Below, piece after piece: positions 53,274-62,751 of a stretch of 64,000 nucleotides of DNA. A program made the translations under genes and the position numbers. The notes below the pieces were generated by a model, which had not been told where the DNA came from, did not search any database, and worked only from the letters and a program-made list of their open reading frames with translations. Source of the stretch: Spirosoma agri. GTDB lineage: Bacteria > Bacteroidota > Bacteroidia > Cytophagales > Spirosomataceae. Where the stretch lies: NCBI RefSeq assembly GCF_010747415.1, contig NZ_JAAGNZ010000001.1, forward strand, positions 1,984,001 to 2,048,000, given 5' to 3'. How positions within the stretch are numbered: position 1 is the first letter of the stretch; each line of letters begins with the position of its first letter.

Positions 53274-54299
53274 ATGACGCTCAATCTACGCCTATCAGGT
53301 GGACGAACGTGGGGCCTTGTATCGGCCATGCTTGTCGCTGTTACTCTTTCGTTCTCGGCTTGTAAAAGTAACGACGACAATACACCAACGCCATCAACCG
53401 TGAATGACCTGATCAACACCGGAAATGGTACAACCAATCAGTTCACTATTTTCAGAACGGCTTTACGGCAATCGGGGTTGAGTGGCCCGCTCAGTCAGCA
53501 AGGCACGTACACCGTATTTGCCCCAACGGATGCAGCTTTCCGAGCTTTTGGTTACGCTGATACGAATGCAATAAAGGCAGCTCCCGTTTCTTTACTTACA
53601 GCAGTCATGCAATATCATGTGTTAACCAGCAGGCTTGATGCGTCGGCTATTCCAACTGCGGTCAATTCCCCCGTACAAACTTTGTCTGGAGGAACACTAT
53701 ACATAACCAAAGGAACGTCTACATCAGCGACGTCTACCACGGGTATTTCGGTTAACGGTGCACGGGTCGTATCGAGCAACGGAGACGCTAGTAATGGAAT
53801 TGTTCATGTGATCGACCGAGTTCTCTTACCCCCTGTGTTTGGTAACGTCGTGCAGACCATTGCCGGCATCCCAAGCATATTACCAACAGCGTCGTTCAAC
53901 TACCTGAACGCAGCCGTAACCCGGGCTGGCGTGGTCAGTTCATTAACCGCTACCTCGGGTGGACCCATTACGGTGTTTGCGCCGACGGATGCTGCCTTCA
54001 CCACGTCGATCCCCAGTCTGACGTCGGTAGCGGCTGTCAATGCGCTACCAGTAGCGCAGCTTCAGCAGATTCTAGCCTACCATGTTATCCCCAATAATCG
54101 GTTATATACGCCGTTGATCACCAATGCGTCCAGTCTATCGACCAGTTTGCCAAGTTCGGTACTAACGGCGGCTGTCAGCACGACAGGCGTAACCGTAACC
54201 GGTAGAGGAAACGGTACTTCGGCTTCCAACATAACAGGGCCCGACATTACGGCAACGAATGGTGTTGTGCATATTATCGACCGACTGTTAGTGCCTTAG
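53274..54299 (+). CDS. Fasciclin (FAS1) double-domain lipoprotein
   Basis: About 341 residues from ATG 53274, with a lipoprotein signal (lipobox FSAC). Two FAS1 domains are clear: the first with GTYTVFAPTDAAFRAFG and NGIVHVIDRVLLPP, the second with GPITVFAPTDAAFTTS and NGVVHIIDRLLVP. FAS1 proteins mediate cell adhesion at the surface. It lies between dnaE and polA but is unrelated to replication. A stem-loop without a T-tract follows at 54327-54360. Confidence 0.92.
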   Translation: MTLNLRLSGGRTWGLVSAMLVAVTLSFSACKSNDDNTPTPSTVNDLINTGNGTTNQFTIFRTALRQSGLSGPLSQQGTYTVFAPTDAAFRAFGYADTNAIKAAPVSLLTAVMQYHVLTSRLDASAIPTAVNSPVQTLSGGTLYITKGTSTSATSTTGISVNGARVVSSNGDASNGIVHVIDRVLLPPVFGNVVQTIAGIPSILPTASFNYLNAAVTRAGVVSSLTATSGGPITVFAPTDAAFTTSIPSLTSVAAVNALPVAQLQQILAYHVIPNNRLYTPLITNASSLSTSLPSSVLTAAVSTTGVTVTGRGNGTSASNITGPDITATNGVVHIIDRLLVP

Positions 54300-54326
54300 T
54301 AACGGCGCTTTCGTGTCGTACTTTCA

Positions 54327-54360
54327 CCAAGAACCGCTTCTGATCAGGAGCGGTTCTTGG
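54327..54360. terminator. Stem-loop after the fasciclin gene
   Basis: 17-bp arms (54327-54343 and 54344-54360) match as reverse complements with one mismatch and almost no loop. There is no T-tract, so termination is uncertain; it may act as a processing or stability structure. Confidence 0.55.
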
Positions 54361-54526
54361 CATGTTTAGGGGCTTCCGAACCGGGTGTACAGGAATCAAA
54401 ACTATGGCTGGACTGTTGTGTTTATAGGAATAAACTCTAGTCCAAGTCTCAATTTGTCGAGTCGAACGTGCGTGATTGTCCGTAAGACTGTCGACCTTTG
54501 ACACATTGACTTGTGACCTGTATCGA

Positions 54527-57500
54527 ATGGCCAAACCACAAAAAAAACTCTTTCTGTTAGACGCGCTGGCTCTGATCTACCGCGCTCATTTTGCCTTTAA
54601 CAAAGCACCCCGGATTTCGTCGCGCGGGGTCAACACATCGGCAATCTTCGGCTTCATGAACGCCATGATTGAGGTACTGACGAAGGAAAAACCGACGCAT
54701 ATCGGTGTTGCCTTCGATTCGTCGAAGAAGACGTTCAGGCACGAACAGTTCCCGATGTACAAGGCTACTCGCCAGTCGCAGCCCGAAGACATCAGCGTGG
54801 CTACGCCCTACATCAAGCAGATTGTGGAGGCCATGCACATTCCAATTCTGATTCTGGACGGCTACGAGGCCGATGACATCATTGGAACCATCGCGAAAAA
54901 AGCCGCACTGGCCGATTTTGAGGTGTACATGATGACGCCTGACAAAGATTACGGGCAACTGGTTGAAGAGCATATCCACATCTACAAGCCCGCTTTTATG
55001 GGAAAACCCGCTGAAAAGCTGGGCGTTCCGGAAGTGCTGGAACGCTGGCAGATCGAACGTATCGATCAGGTCGCGGATATGCTGGGGCTAATGGGCGATT
55101 CAGTAGATAACATTCCGGGTATTCCGGGGGTTGGCGAAAAAACAGCGCAGAAGCTGATCGCTGATTTTGGTTCGGTCGAAAACCTGATTGCCAACGCCGA
55201 TCAGTTGAAGGGAAAGCTCAAGGAAAATGTTGTCAATTTTGCGCAACAGGGTTTGCTGTCGAAGCAGTTGGCAACCATTCATCTCGATGTTCCGGTTGCG
55301 TTCGATGAAGAACATCTGCGCCATACTGAATACGACAAACCCCGGTTGGCTGCTCTGCTGGATGAACTGGAGTTCCGGCAGATGAAAACCCGGCTATTGG
55401 GTGGGAACTACGACGAAAAACCATTGCCCGACGCGTTTAAGAACAATCCATCAGCCCAAATGAATCTGTTCGATTCACCGGGTGGGGACACACCGGCATT
55501 TCTGCCGTTCCCGAATATGGGGGCGCTAAAGCCGTCTGGTGCGGATGATCTACCGTTTGACTTCGGATCGGGTTCTGCTCCGGCGGCACCGGCCCCCGTC
55601 GAAAAACCAAAAAGTAAGCGCACTAGCGTCAAAGTACCCGTTGCGTCGGCATCGGCAGCAACGCCGGATGCGGTGACTGATTCAACGACCATCGAAGGGG
55701 GCGAAACGGTTACGCCAGCGTCGGACCAACCGGCTTATCTGGACGTTTATCCCGACTACGAAATCGACGAAAATCAGCCCGAACGTCGTAAGACAATTTT
55801 ATCTGTTAAACACGATTACCGCCTGGTCGACACGCCGGAGTTACGCGCGAGTCTGGTGCATTACTTGAGCCTTCAGGAGAGCATTTGCTTCGATTCCGAA
55901 ACGACCGCCATTGATCCCGTAGAGGCCGATCTGGTGGGTATGTCATTCTCGTATCGGAAGGGAGAAGCCTTTTATGTGCCCGTACCCGAAGACCGTACCG
56001 AGGCTCAGGCGGTCGTCGATCAGTTCAAGCCCGTGTTCGAGAACCCGACTATCGGTAAGATCGGGCAGAATCTGAAATACGATCTGCTAATGCTCAAGAA
56101 ATACGGCGTCGAGGTCCAGGGCAAGCTGTTCGACACCATGATTGCGCATTACCTCATTGAGCCGGAGATGCGTCACAACATGGACATGATGGCGATGACG
56201 TACCTGAACTATAGCCCGGTGGAGATCGAAGCCCTGATCGGGAAGAAAGGCAAAGGTCAGCTAACGATGCGGGATGTCGACGTGCAGAAAGTGGTCGAAT
56301 ACGCGGGTGAAGACGCTGATATTACGCTTCAACTGAAAGAAACGTTTGCGCCCCGGTTGGAAAAAGATAACCTGCACAAGCTCTTCGATCAGGTCGAAAT
56401 GCCGCTCGTACAGGTGCTGACCGATCTGGAGTTAGAAGGCATTACCATTGACACAAACGCACTGGCCGAACTGTCGGCGACACTGGATGTAGATATGCGT
56501 CAGGTGCAGCAGGAGATTTTTGGGATTGCAGGTGGTGAGTTCAACATCGGGTCGCCGAAGCAGTTGGGCGAAATCCTGTTTGATAAACTCCAACTCGACA
56601 AAAACGCCAAAAAGACGAAAACCGGTCAGTATGCTACGGGCGAAGAAGTATTGTCCAAGCTCGAAGCCGAACATGAGATTGCCCGTAAGATTCTGGACTA
56701 CCGCGAACTGATCAAACTGAAAAATACGTACGTCGACGCGTTGCCGCTGCTGATCAGCAAGCGAACGGGGCGGATTCATACGTCATTCAACCAGGCGGTG
56801 GCTTCGACGGGGCGGTTATCATCCACGAATCCAAACTTGCAGAATATTCCGATCCGTACCCCACGCGGTCAGGAAATTCGAAAGGCCTTCGTACCGCGCG
56901 GACCCGAATTTCTGATCATGTCTGCCGATTATTCGCAGATTGAATTGCGGATTATGGCGGCTTTCAGTGGCGATCAGACCATGCTCGATGCGTTCAATAA
57001 CGGCGTAGATATTCACACGCAAACGGCCAGCAAAGTTTTCCACGTGTCGATTAACGAGGTGACGGGGGAGATGCGTCGGAAAGCCAAGACCATTAACTTT
57101 GGTATTATCTACGGCATCTCGTCGTTCGGCCTTGCACAGCGATTGAAAATTCCCCGTAAAGAAGCGGGCCAGATCATCGAAGAGTATTTCGCGGGATTTC
57201 CGGCGGTGAAAGATTACATCGATTTGTGTATCGAAAAGGCGAAGGGCTTTGGCTACGCCGAAACGATTCTGGGTCGGCGTCGGTATCTGCGCGACATAAA
57301 CTCCCGTAACCAGACGGATCGGATGTTTGCCGAACGCAACGCCGTCAACGCGCCAATTCAGGGGAGTGCCGCCGATATGCTCAAGATTGCCATGATCCGT
57401 ATCCACGAATTTATGCAGGCCGAACGGTTAAAGTCGAAAATGATCCTGACGGTTCATGATGAACTTGTCTTCGATGCGCACCGCGACGAAATCGAACTGC

Positions 57501-57601
57501 TTCGTGAACGTGTCGATGACATTATGAAGAACGCTATCCCGATGGGTGTGAAGATGGAAACCGGCATCGGTGTTGGTGCGAACTGGTTGCTGGCTCACTA
57601 A
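54527..57601 (+). CDS. polA: DNA polymerase I
   Basis: About 1024 residues from ATG 54527. The 5'-nuclease domain comes first (about 1-290; FLLDALALIYRAHFAF, DGYEADDIIGTIA, GDSVDNIPGIPGVGEKTA). An active 3'-5' proofreading domain follows: DSET, GQNLKYD and YAGEDAD contain the catalytic Asp and Glu residues. The polymerase domain has DYSQIELRIMA and VHDELVFDA. Between nuclease and exonuclease domains is an unusually long linker (about 300-430), rich in Pro, Ala and Ser, which contains Q311-M-N-L-F315, a beta-clamp-like motif. It functions in Okazaki-fragment processing and repair. Confidence 0.97.
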   Translation: MAKPQKKLFLLDALALIYRAHFAFNKAPRISSRGVNTSAIFGFMNAMIEVLTKEKPTHIGVAFDSSKKTFRHEQFPMYKATRQSQPEDISVATPYIKQIVEAMHIPILILDGYEADDIIGTIAKKAALADFEVYMMTPDKDYGQLVEEHIHIYKPAFMGKPAEKLGVPEVLERWQIERIDQVADMLGLMGDSVDNIPGIPGVGEKTAQKLIADFGSVENLIANADQLKGKLKENVVNFAQQGLLSKQLATIHLDVPVAFDEEHLRHTEYDKPRLAALLDELEFRQMKTRLLGGNYDEKPLPDAFKNNPSAQMNLFDSPGGDTPAFLPFPNMGALKPSGADDLPFDFGSGSAPAAPAPVEKPKSKRTSVKVPVASASAATPDAVTDSTTIEGGETVTPASDQPAYLDVYPDYEIDENQPERRKTILSVKHDYRLVDTPELRASLVHYLSLQESICFDSETTAIDPVEADLVGMSFSYRKGEAFYVPVPEDRTEAQAVVDQFKPVFENPTIGKIGQNLKYDLLMLKKYGVEVQGKLFDTMIAHYLIEPEMRHNMDMMAMTYLNYSPVEIEALIGKKGKGQLTMRDVDVQKVVEYAGEDADITLQLKETFAPRLEKDNLHKLFDQVEMPLVQVLTDLELEGITIDTNALAELSATLDVDMRQVQQEIFGIAGGEFNIGSPKQLGEILFDKLQLDKNAKKTKTGQYATGEEVLSKLEAEHEIARKILDYRELIKLKNTYVDALPLLISKRTGRIHTSFNQAVASTGRLSSTNPNLQNIPIRTPRGQEIRKAFVPRGPEFLIMSADYSQIELRIMAAFSGDQTMLDAFNNGVDIHTQTASKVFHVSINEVTGEMRRKAKTINFGIIYGISSFGLAQRLKIPRKEAGQIIEEYFAGFPAVKDYIDLCIEKAKGFGYAETILGRRRYLRDINSRNQTDRMFAERNAVNAPIQGSAADMLKIAMIRIHEFMQAERLKSKMILTVHDELVFDAHRDEIELLRERVDDIMKNAIPMGVKMETGIGVGANWLLAH

Positions 57602-57618
57602 GCCCTTTACCTACCAGT

Positions 57619-57662
57619 AAAGCCTCTCTCTGAATACGTTGTATCGGAGGGAGGCTTTTTTA
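57619..57662 (+). terminator. Terminator after polA
   Basis: An imperfect stem of about 18 bp (57619-57637 with 57641-57659) ends in TTTTTTT. Confidence 0.8.
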
Positions 57663-57772
57663 TGGGCGCCAGTTATTCGCAACAAAAACCGTCCGGCTAA
57701 TTTCCCTGCCTCCTGAATGGGAAATACCGCTGATACGGAAAAGCCGCCTTTCACGACCCTACGTTTGCCATT

Positions 57773-57988
57773 GTGATTACGAGGGAGGGTGATAAACTGT
57801 ATGGTCCGGCTAAGGGCCAATTCTGGTTTGACTTATTCGCCGAGTCCCAAACAAAATTTTACCTCAAGGTAGTCGATGTGAAGGTATCGTTTGTGAAAAA
57901 CGAGAAAGGAGAAATAGTCAACTCGTTCTTCACCAAAACGGGCGGGATGTACCGGGAAAACGGATATCACAGCGAGGTAGTAAATTGA
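57773..57988 (+). pseudogene. Truncated DUF3471-like C-terminal remnant
   Basis: 71 codons from a GTG; the frame is open upstream to a TGA at 57731. ITREGDKLYGPAKGQFWFDLFAESQTKFYLKVVDVKVSFVKNEKGE (split over 57776-57915) matches the DUF3471 tail normally found at the C-terminal end of much larger serine hydrolases or other enzymes. Nothing of the catalytic part lies upstream; the polA terminator does. Most likely the remains of a deleted gene, although a free-standing domain is possible. Confidence 0.6.
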
Positions 57989-58342
57989 ACAATTCGAAGA
58001 GATTCTTTGCGTCAGAAAAAGCTGTAAAACTTATTTGAAGCATCCTGATCAGACTTAAAGAACGATCAGGATTTTTTTTGATACAGCCTACGTGACCTGT
58101 CAAAGTAGTCAGAGCGATCGTATAGCATAGGTTACGCTCAGAAATGACCTTTCGAAGCGACTTCTTTCGTTGCCCCTTGTCGACAATTGTACCTACTGAT
58201 TAATAAATTAGAAGATTTATAGAAGTGGGAACGTTTTTGTACTTTTTTTATTTGCCAGATAAGATAGCCTTCGTGTAAGAAGGAGTATTCTGGATTTTTC
58301 GATTGGGAGAATCCATACGCTGCCAGAAACTAGTCGCTGCAA
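57989..58342. other. Intergenic region, 354 bp, with terminator and AT-rich promoter region
   Basis: Starts with a terminator (58042-58078) and then contains an AT-rich stretch (58198-58265) that should hold the promoter of the MFS gene. No protein or RNA gene found. Confidence 0.6.
58042..58078 (+). terminator. Terminator
   Basis: ATCCTGATC (58042-58050) pairs with GATCAGGAT (58064-58072), followed by a long T-run. Its place after the DUF3471 fragment suggests it ended the original intact gene. Confidence 0.85.
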
Positions 58343-59518
58343 ATGAAAAAGAATTTATTACCCCTTGCCATTGGAGGCTTCGGCATTGGAATGACCGAAT
58401 TCGTCATGATGGGCATCCTGCCTGACATTGCTACCTCGCTACACATCTCGATTCCCGCTGCCGGTCACCTGATCGCGGCTTACGCACTTGGTGTTGTACT
58501 GGGCGCTCCACTACTGGTTGGTATTGCCGGAAATTATCCCCCGAAAAAGATTCTGCTGGGCCTGATGGCCCTGTTCACATTCTGTAATGTGCTTTCGTCC
58601 TTCGCGCCTAATTATGAAATCATGATGCTTACCCGGTTACTATCGGGACTGCCACATGGCGCTTTCTTTGGCGTTGGTGCGGTAGTGGCGAGTCGATTGG
58701 CGGGTAAAGGCAAAGAAGCGCAGGCGATCTCGATGATGTTTGCCGGGCTGACCGTTGCCAACATCATTGGTGTACCGCTGGGTACATACATCGGACATAC
58801 GATGAGTTGGCGGATTACGTTCGTGATCATTGCGGCTGTAGGTCTGGTGACTATGTTCTGCATTCAAAAACTACTGCCAGTCATGCCGGTGGTGGGGGAG
58901 TCGAACCTTCGGAAAGATCTCAAACTGTTCACGCGGGCCGAGCCGTGGCTGATTTTGGGTATCACCGCAATCGGTACGGGTGGGCTGTTTGCGTGGTTCA
59001 GTTATATCGCACCGTTATTAACCGAAGTCGCTCAGTTCACCAGTGGTCAGCTTACGTGGATTTTGGTCTTGGCTGGCTTAGGCATGGCCGTTGGCAATCT
59101 GCTGGCCGGACGCATGGCTGATTTCATTGCGCCCATTAAAGCTACCGCTTTCTTTCTCTTACTGATGGTGCTTTGTCTGCTGATCATTTACGCGGTTGCG
59201 CCTTTCAAAGTGCCAATGCTGGTAATGACCTTTGTTACGGGCGCGATTGCCTTCTCGCTAGGCGCACCGATTCAGATTCTGATGATCCGGGCGGCCAACG
59301 GTTCCGAAATGCTGGCTTCGTCGGTTAGCCAGGCTGGTTTTAATATTGGTAATGCGCTGGGGGCATACCTCGGCGGTTTGCCGATTGCCGCCGGACTGGG
59401 CTACACGTCGCCTGAGCTGATTGGTGCCCTGCTCGCCTTCTCCGGATTCCTGCTGGCGATGGTCGTCTATTTCCGGCAACGGAGTGTCGTTAGGTACGAG
59501 TTAGCCACTGGTAATTAA
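58343..59518 (+). CDS. MFS transporter, DHA1 (AraJ-like)
   Basis: A 391-residue inner-membrane exporter with 12 hydrophobic segments. ALPLAIGGFGIGMTEFVMMGILPDIA-like start, GVVLGAPLLVGIAGNYPPKK (first-loop motif variant) and RLLSGLPHGAFFGVGAVVASRLAGKG are typical of the arabinose-efflux/drug:H+ antiporter-1 group. The substrate is unknown. A terminator follows. Confidence 0.9.
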   Translation: MKKNLLPLAIGGFGIGMTEFVMMGILPDIATSLHISIPAAGHLIAAYALGVVLGAPLLVGIAGNYPPKKILLGLMALFTFCNVLSSFAPNYEIMMLTRLLSGLPHGAFFGVGAVVASRLAGKGKEAQAISMMFAGLTVANIIGVPLGTYIGHTMSWRITFVIIAAVGLVTMFCIQKLLPVMPVVGESNLRKDLKLFTRAEPWLILGITAIGTGGLFAWFSYIAPLLTEVAQFTSGQLTWILVLAGLGMAVGNLLAGRMADFIAPIKATAFFLLLMVLCLLIIYAVAPFKVPMLVMTFVTGAIAFSLGAPIQILMIRAANGSEMLASSVSQAGFNIGNALGAYLGGLPIAAGLGYTSPELIGALLAFSGFLLAMVVYFRQRSVVRYELATGN

Positions 59519-59561
59519 GCACTGATAATCGCCGGTCTGATAAAAAAGTCACATGCATATC

Positions 59562-59596
59562 AACGGATTCTGTACCTTACACAGAATCCGTTTTTT
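59562..59596 (+). terminator. Terminator after the MFS gene
   Basis: 12-bp perfect arms (59562-59573 and 59581-59592) followed by TTTTTT. It lies 44 bp after the MFS stop and 21 bp before the SPFH gene. Confidence 0.88.
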
Positions 59597-59616
59597 GTTT
59601 ATAACCTAGTCATCGT

Positions 59617-60618
59617 ATGAGCTTTTTAGGCATTTTAGTCGTCTTGGCGATCATCATTATCTACCTGTCCATTGTCATCGTGCAACAGGGTACGGTGGCT
59701 GTGGTAACGATTTTTGGGAAATATTCGCGGGTGCTGGGGCCGGGCCTGAACTTCAAAATTCCGTTCATTGAGGTGATTTACCGACGTATTTCGATCCAGA
59801 ATCGATCGGTTGAGCTGGCGTTCCAGGCCATCACTGCCGATCAGGCAAACGTGAATTTCAAGGCTATGCTCGTTTATTCGGTGCTCAACCAGCAGGAAGA
59901 AACGATCAAAAATGTAGCCTTCAAGTTCATCGATGAAGCGTCGTTCATGCAGGCGCTGATCCGGACGATTGAAGGCTCAATCCGTAGTTTCGTGGCCACC
60001 AAACGACAGTCGGAGATTCTGGCGCTGCGTTCCGAAATCATTGAACACGTTAAGGCACAGCTTGATACACTACTTGAAAGCTGGGGATATCACCTGACTG
60101 ACCTGCAACTGAATGATATTGCTTTTGATGAGGTCATTATGCGGTCGATGGCGCAGGTTGTGGCTTCGTCCAATCTGAAAGCAGCCGCCGAAAATGAAGG
60201 ACAGGCGTTGCTGATTACCAAAACGAAAGCGGCAGAGGCCGAAGGAAATGCAATTAAAATTTCTGCCGAAGCCGAAAAGACAGCCTCTCAGTTGCGTGGA
60301 CAGGGCGTTGCTTTGTTTCGCGAAGAGGTCGCCAAGGGGATGGCTGAATCAGCCAAAGTGATGACGGAGGCTAAGCTGGATGCGTCGCTGATCCTGTTCT
60401 CGATCTGGACCGAAGCGATCAAGCATTTTGCCGAAAATGGGAATGGGAATGTTATTTTCCTCGATGGATCGACCGAAGGCATGGAAAAAACCATGAAGCA
60501 ATTGCTGGCCGTCGAAACGATGAACAGTGGTAGCGCACGAATTATCGTTCCACCATCCGATGACGCTGGTAGAACGACCCAGGGCGGAAGCACCCCGGGC
60601 GGAAGCACCCGACGCTGA
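59617..60618 (+). CDS. SPFH/Band 7 (stomatin-like) membrane protein
   Basis: A 333-residue protein with one N-terminal membrane segment (about 3-22), an SPFH domain (about 23-190; GTVAVVTIFGKYSRVLGPGLNFKIPF), a coiled coil with Ala/Glu repeats (about 190-250), and a Gly/Ser/Thr tail with a repeated GGST unit. Such proteins form ring-shaped membrane scaffolds and act on protease or lipid-domain organisation. No NfeD partner gene is next to it, which is unusual for the NfeD-linked subgroup. Confidence 0.88.
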   Translation: MSFLGILVVLAIIIIYLSIVIVQQGTVAVVTIFGKYSRVLGPGLNFKIPFIEVIYRRISIQNRSVELAFQAITADQANVNFKAMLVYSVLNQQEETIKNVAFKFIDEASFMQALIRTIEGSIRSFVATKRQSEILALRSEIIEHVKAQLDTLLESWGYHLTDLQLNDIAFDEVIMRSMAQVVASSNLKAAAENEGQALLITKTKAAEAEGNAIKISAEAEKTASQLRGQGVALFREEVAKGMAESAKVMTEAKLDASLILFSIWTEAIKHFAENGNGNVIFLDGSTEGMEKTMKQLLAVETMNSGSARIIVPPSDDAGRTTQGGSTPGGSTRR

Positions 60619-60697
60619 AAAATTGATAAAATTTGCTGATTGTTGAGAATGTTGGTCCTCTCGTTTGTTGATAAGACAAACTACTGTTCACTCAAGT

Positions 60698-61426
60698 ATG
60701 ACAAACCTGCTTTTCCCTACCGATTTTTCAATATCGTCGACGGCTGCTTTAGATTGGGCACGCCTTTTCGCACGCAAAACCGGGGCTACCATTACCCTGT
60801 TGCATGTCTATCAACCCATGATTCCCGACTCGACTTTCCCAACGGTTGGCGATGCTGGACTGGGCTTGATGGCTTCACAGGAGGTAGAAGAAATTAGTCA
60901 GCAACGCCTGGCGGAACTCGAAGCGGAGCTACGAGCCGAAGGGCTGTCGGTGCAGTCGAACTGGCGGCTTGGTTCCGTTGACGACGAGGTGCTGGATTTC
61001 GCCAAAGAATTACCGGCTGATCTGATTGTGATGGGACGTAGTGACTTAAGCACATTTTTCGACCGTGTGGCGGGTAGTGCCGTAACCGATGTGGCCGACG
61101 AATCGGTTTGCCCGGTATTGATTGTACCGCAAACGCCCGAAGGGCAAGCGGTTCGTCCGGCTCAGGTGCAGACGATTGCCTACGCGATGCAGTCCCAGAC
61201 GACGCAAAGCCTGGTATCTGCCCAAACTGACTCGTTGGTCGACGCGTTCGACGCCCAACTTTCGGTTTTGACCGATGATCAGCTTGACAACGCTCATGCT
61301 GACCTGATTGTGATGCAGCTGTATCCGCAGTCGGGCTTTTTGGATAAGCTTCTTCATCCAAACCACACGGCCCGTCTGGTCGAAAAATCAGCCGTACCCG
61401 TGCTGGTTTATCACGAAGCGAAATAG
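60698..61426 (+). CDS. Universal stress protein with tandem Usp domains
   Basis: About 242 residues from ATG 60698. The first domain is complete (LLFPTDFSISSTAALDWARLFARK; ADLIVMGRSDLSTFFDRVAGSAV with a nucleotide-binding GR/S loop). The second half (about 145-242) has the same end (HADLIVMQLYPQSGFLDKLLHPN) but is shortened and has lost most of the nucleotide loop. UspA proteins help cells survive stress. The gene follows the SPFH gene by 79 bp. Confidence 0.88.
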   Translation: MTNLLFPTDFSISSTAALDWARLFARKTGATITLLHVYQPMIPDSTFPTVGDAGLGLMASQEVEEISQQRLAELEAELRAEGLSVQSNWRLGSVDDEVLDFAKELPADLIVMGRSDLSTFFDRVAGSAVTDVADESVCPVLIVPQTPEGQAVRPAQVQTIAYAMQSQTTQSLVSAQTDSLVDAFDAQLSVLTDDQLDNAHADLIVMQLYPQSGFLDKLLHPNHTARLVEKSAVPVLVYHEAK

Positions 61427-61589
61427 ATACTGGGTTAATAACCAGGTGAGTGGGTAAGTAAGGTAACTGGCTGTGTCGCGTTTATAGACTGTCAGCTACG
61501 TTACTAACCCACTCACCTTTCGGTGTAAGGCGGTACCAAAAAGAGCGATGTAACGCTACGATGACCCCTAACCAGAGCCGGTAGATATG

Positions 61590-62072
61590 TTAGGCAATTA
61601 CATCTATCGCGTGGCAGGTAGGGTCATGATGAATCGGAAAATTGCAGGAATTGGCAATGAAGCACAAGGCGTGAGCCTGATAATGAAGCTCATTTGCTTT
61701 ATCGATCATCGATTGATCCGCCACTACGACTTCCGGAGATAGCGTAACTTCACTGAAATGCCCACCGCCGTCCGGCGTCTCCACCATAATACCCGTTGGC
61801 TGATCGACATAATCGACAACGATAACACCGGCTTCGGCACACAGGTGTAAATACCAGAGCATGTGGCAGGTAGACAGCGACGCAACCAACAACTCTTCCG
61901 GGTTATAGCGCGTTTTATCACCCCGAAACGAGGGATCTGACGAGCCGGGAATATCCGGTTTATTGGCCGCCGAAATGACGTGCGACCGTTCATAAGTCTT
62001 GTAGGCGCTGGTTCCTTGGCCAGTATTGCCTGTCCACTTGGTCGTTACGGAATAGGTGTGTTGTTTCGCCAT
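61590..62072 (-). CDS. OsmC/Ohr-family peroxidase-like protein
   Basis: A 160-residue protein of the OsmC fold. The two conserved Cys of the thiol peroxidase site are visible: STCHMLW (first) and NSCNFP (second, with a third in HDPTCHAI). NPEELLVASLSTCH is the family helix with the catalytic Cys. It reduces organic or lipid hydroperoxides. It is the last gene of a minus-strand operon after the PaiB-like gene (12-bp gap). Confidence 0.9.
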   Translation of the reverse strand: MAKQHTYSVTTKWTGNTGQGTSAYKTYERSHVISAANKPDIPGSSDPSFRGDKTRYNPEELLVASLSTCHMLWYLHLCAEAGVIVVDYVDQPTGIMVETPDGGGHFSEVTLSPEVVVADQSMIDKANELHYQAHALCFIANSCNFPIHHDPTCHAIDVIA

Positions 62073-62084
62073 AATGAGCGGAGT

Positions 62085-62717
62085 TTATGGATTGATCGTT
62101 GGTCGGCGGTGGGCCATTTCGCTGGCGACCGCCTGAGCATTTGTATCGTCCTGCTGATTCAGTTCTGCAATAATAGCCTGATAGTTTTTATCGTCACGGT
62201 TCTGGCTCAGTTTGGCGGCTCCTTCTATCGTCTCAATGGCCATACTAAAGGCGACAAGGCCGCGCATCTGCTGTCGTACATAGCGCTCCGTCATGCTTTC
62301 GATCGACACGGGGCATTTCGACCGGGCTTCGTATTTATCAACTTGCTGGCGAAGAAGTTCCAGCGTCTCATCATCGGATAGCAAGGTTGTCCGGCCGGTT
62401 ATCTGCACTGAGAGGTAGTTCCAGGTTGGTACGTTAACGTGATCATACCACGACGAGGAAATGTAACTGTGTGGCCCCGAAAAGACGGCCAGTGCCGGTA
62501 TGTCGCGGCCAAGTAATGTCCACTGGGCATTGGCCTTTGCCAGATGACCAACCAGTTGAAAGTTACCGTCGGTTGTTGGTTGAAGTTCAATGGGAAGATG
62601 CGTTGCTACCGGAATGCCATCGTCGCCCGTGGTAATCAACAACGCGAAGGAATGGTCGCGGACGAATTGTAGCAAGGTCGTTTGGTCCGTTTCCTGAAAT
62701 GATTTGGGTATGTACAT
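62085..62717 (-). CDS. PaiB-like FMN-binding split-barrel protein
   Basis: About 210 residues from ATG 62717 (MYIPKSFQETDQTTLLQFVRD). The FMN-binding split-barrel fold is marked by SFALLITTGDDGIPVATHLP and PALAVFSGPHSYISSSWY, which are diagnostic for PaiB-type transcriptional regulators of Bacillus. In B. subtilis PaiB represses sporulation and protease genes; here the DNA-binding role is unproven and it may be an enzyme-like flavoprotein. It sits between LysE-like and OsmC-like genes in the operon. Confidence 0.88.
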   Translation of the reverse strand: MYIPKSFQETDQTTLLQFVRDHSFALLITTGDDGIPVATHLPIELQPTTDGNFQLVGHLAKANAQWTLLGRDIPALAVFSGPHSYISSSWYDHVNVPTWNYLSVQITGRTTLLSDDETLELLRQQVDKYEARSKCPVSIESMTERYVRQQMRGLVAFSMAIETIEGAAKLSQNRDDKNYQAIIAELNQQDDTNAQAVASEMAHRRPTINP

Positions 62718-62751
62718 GACGGTATAAAGTTTGGGTAAATGGCAAACTGGT

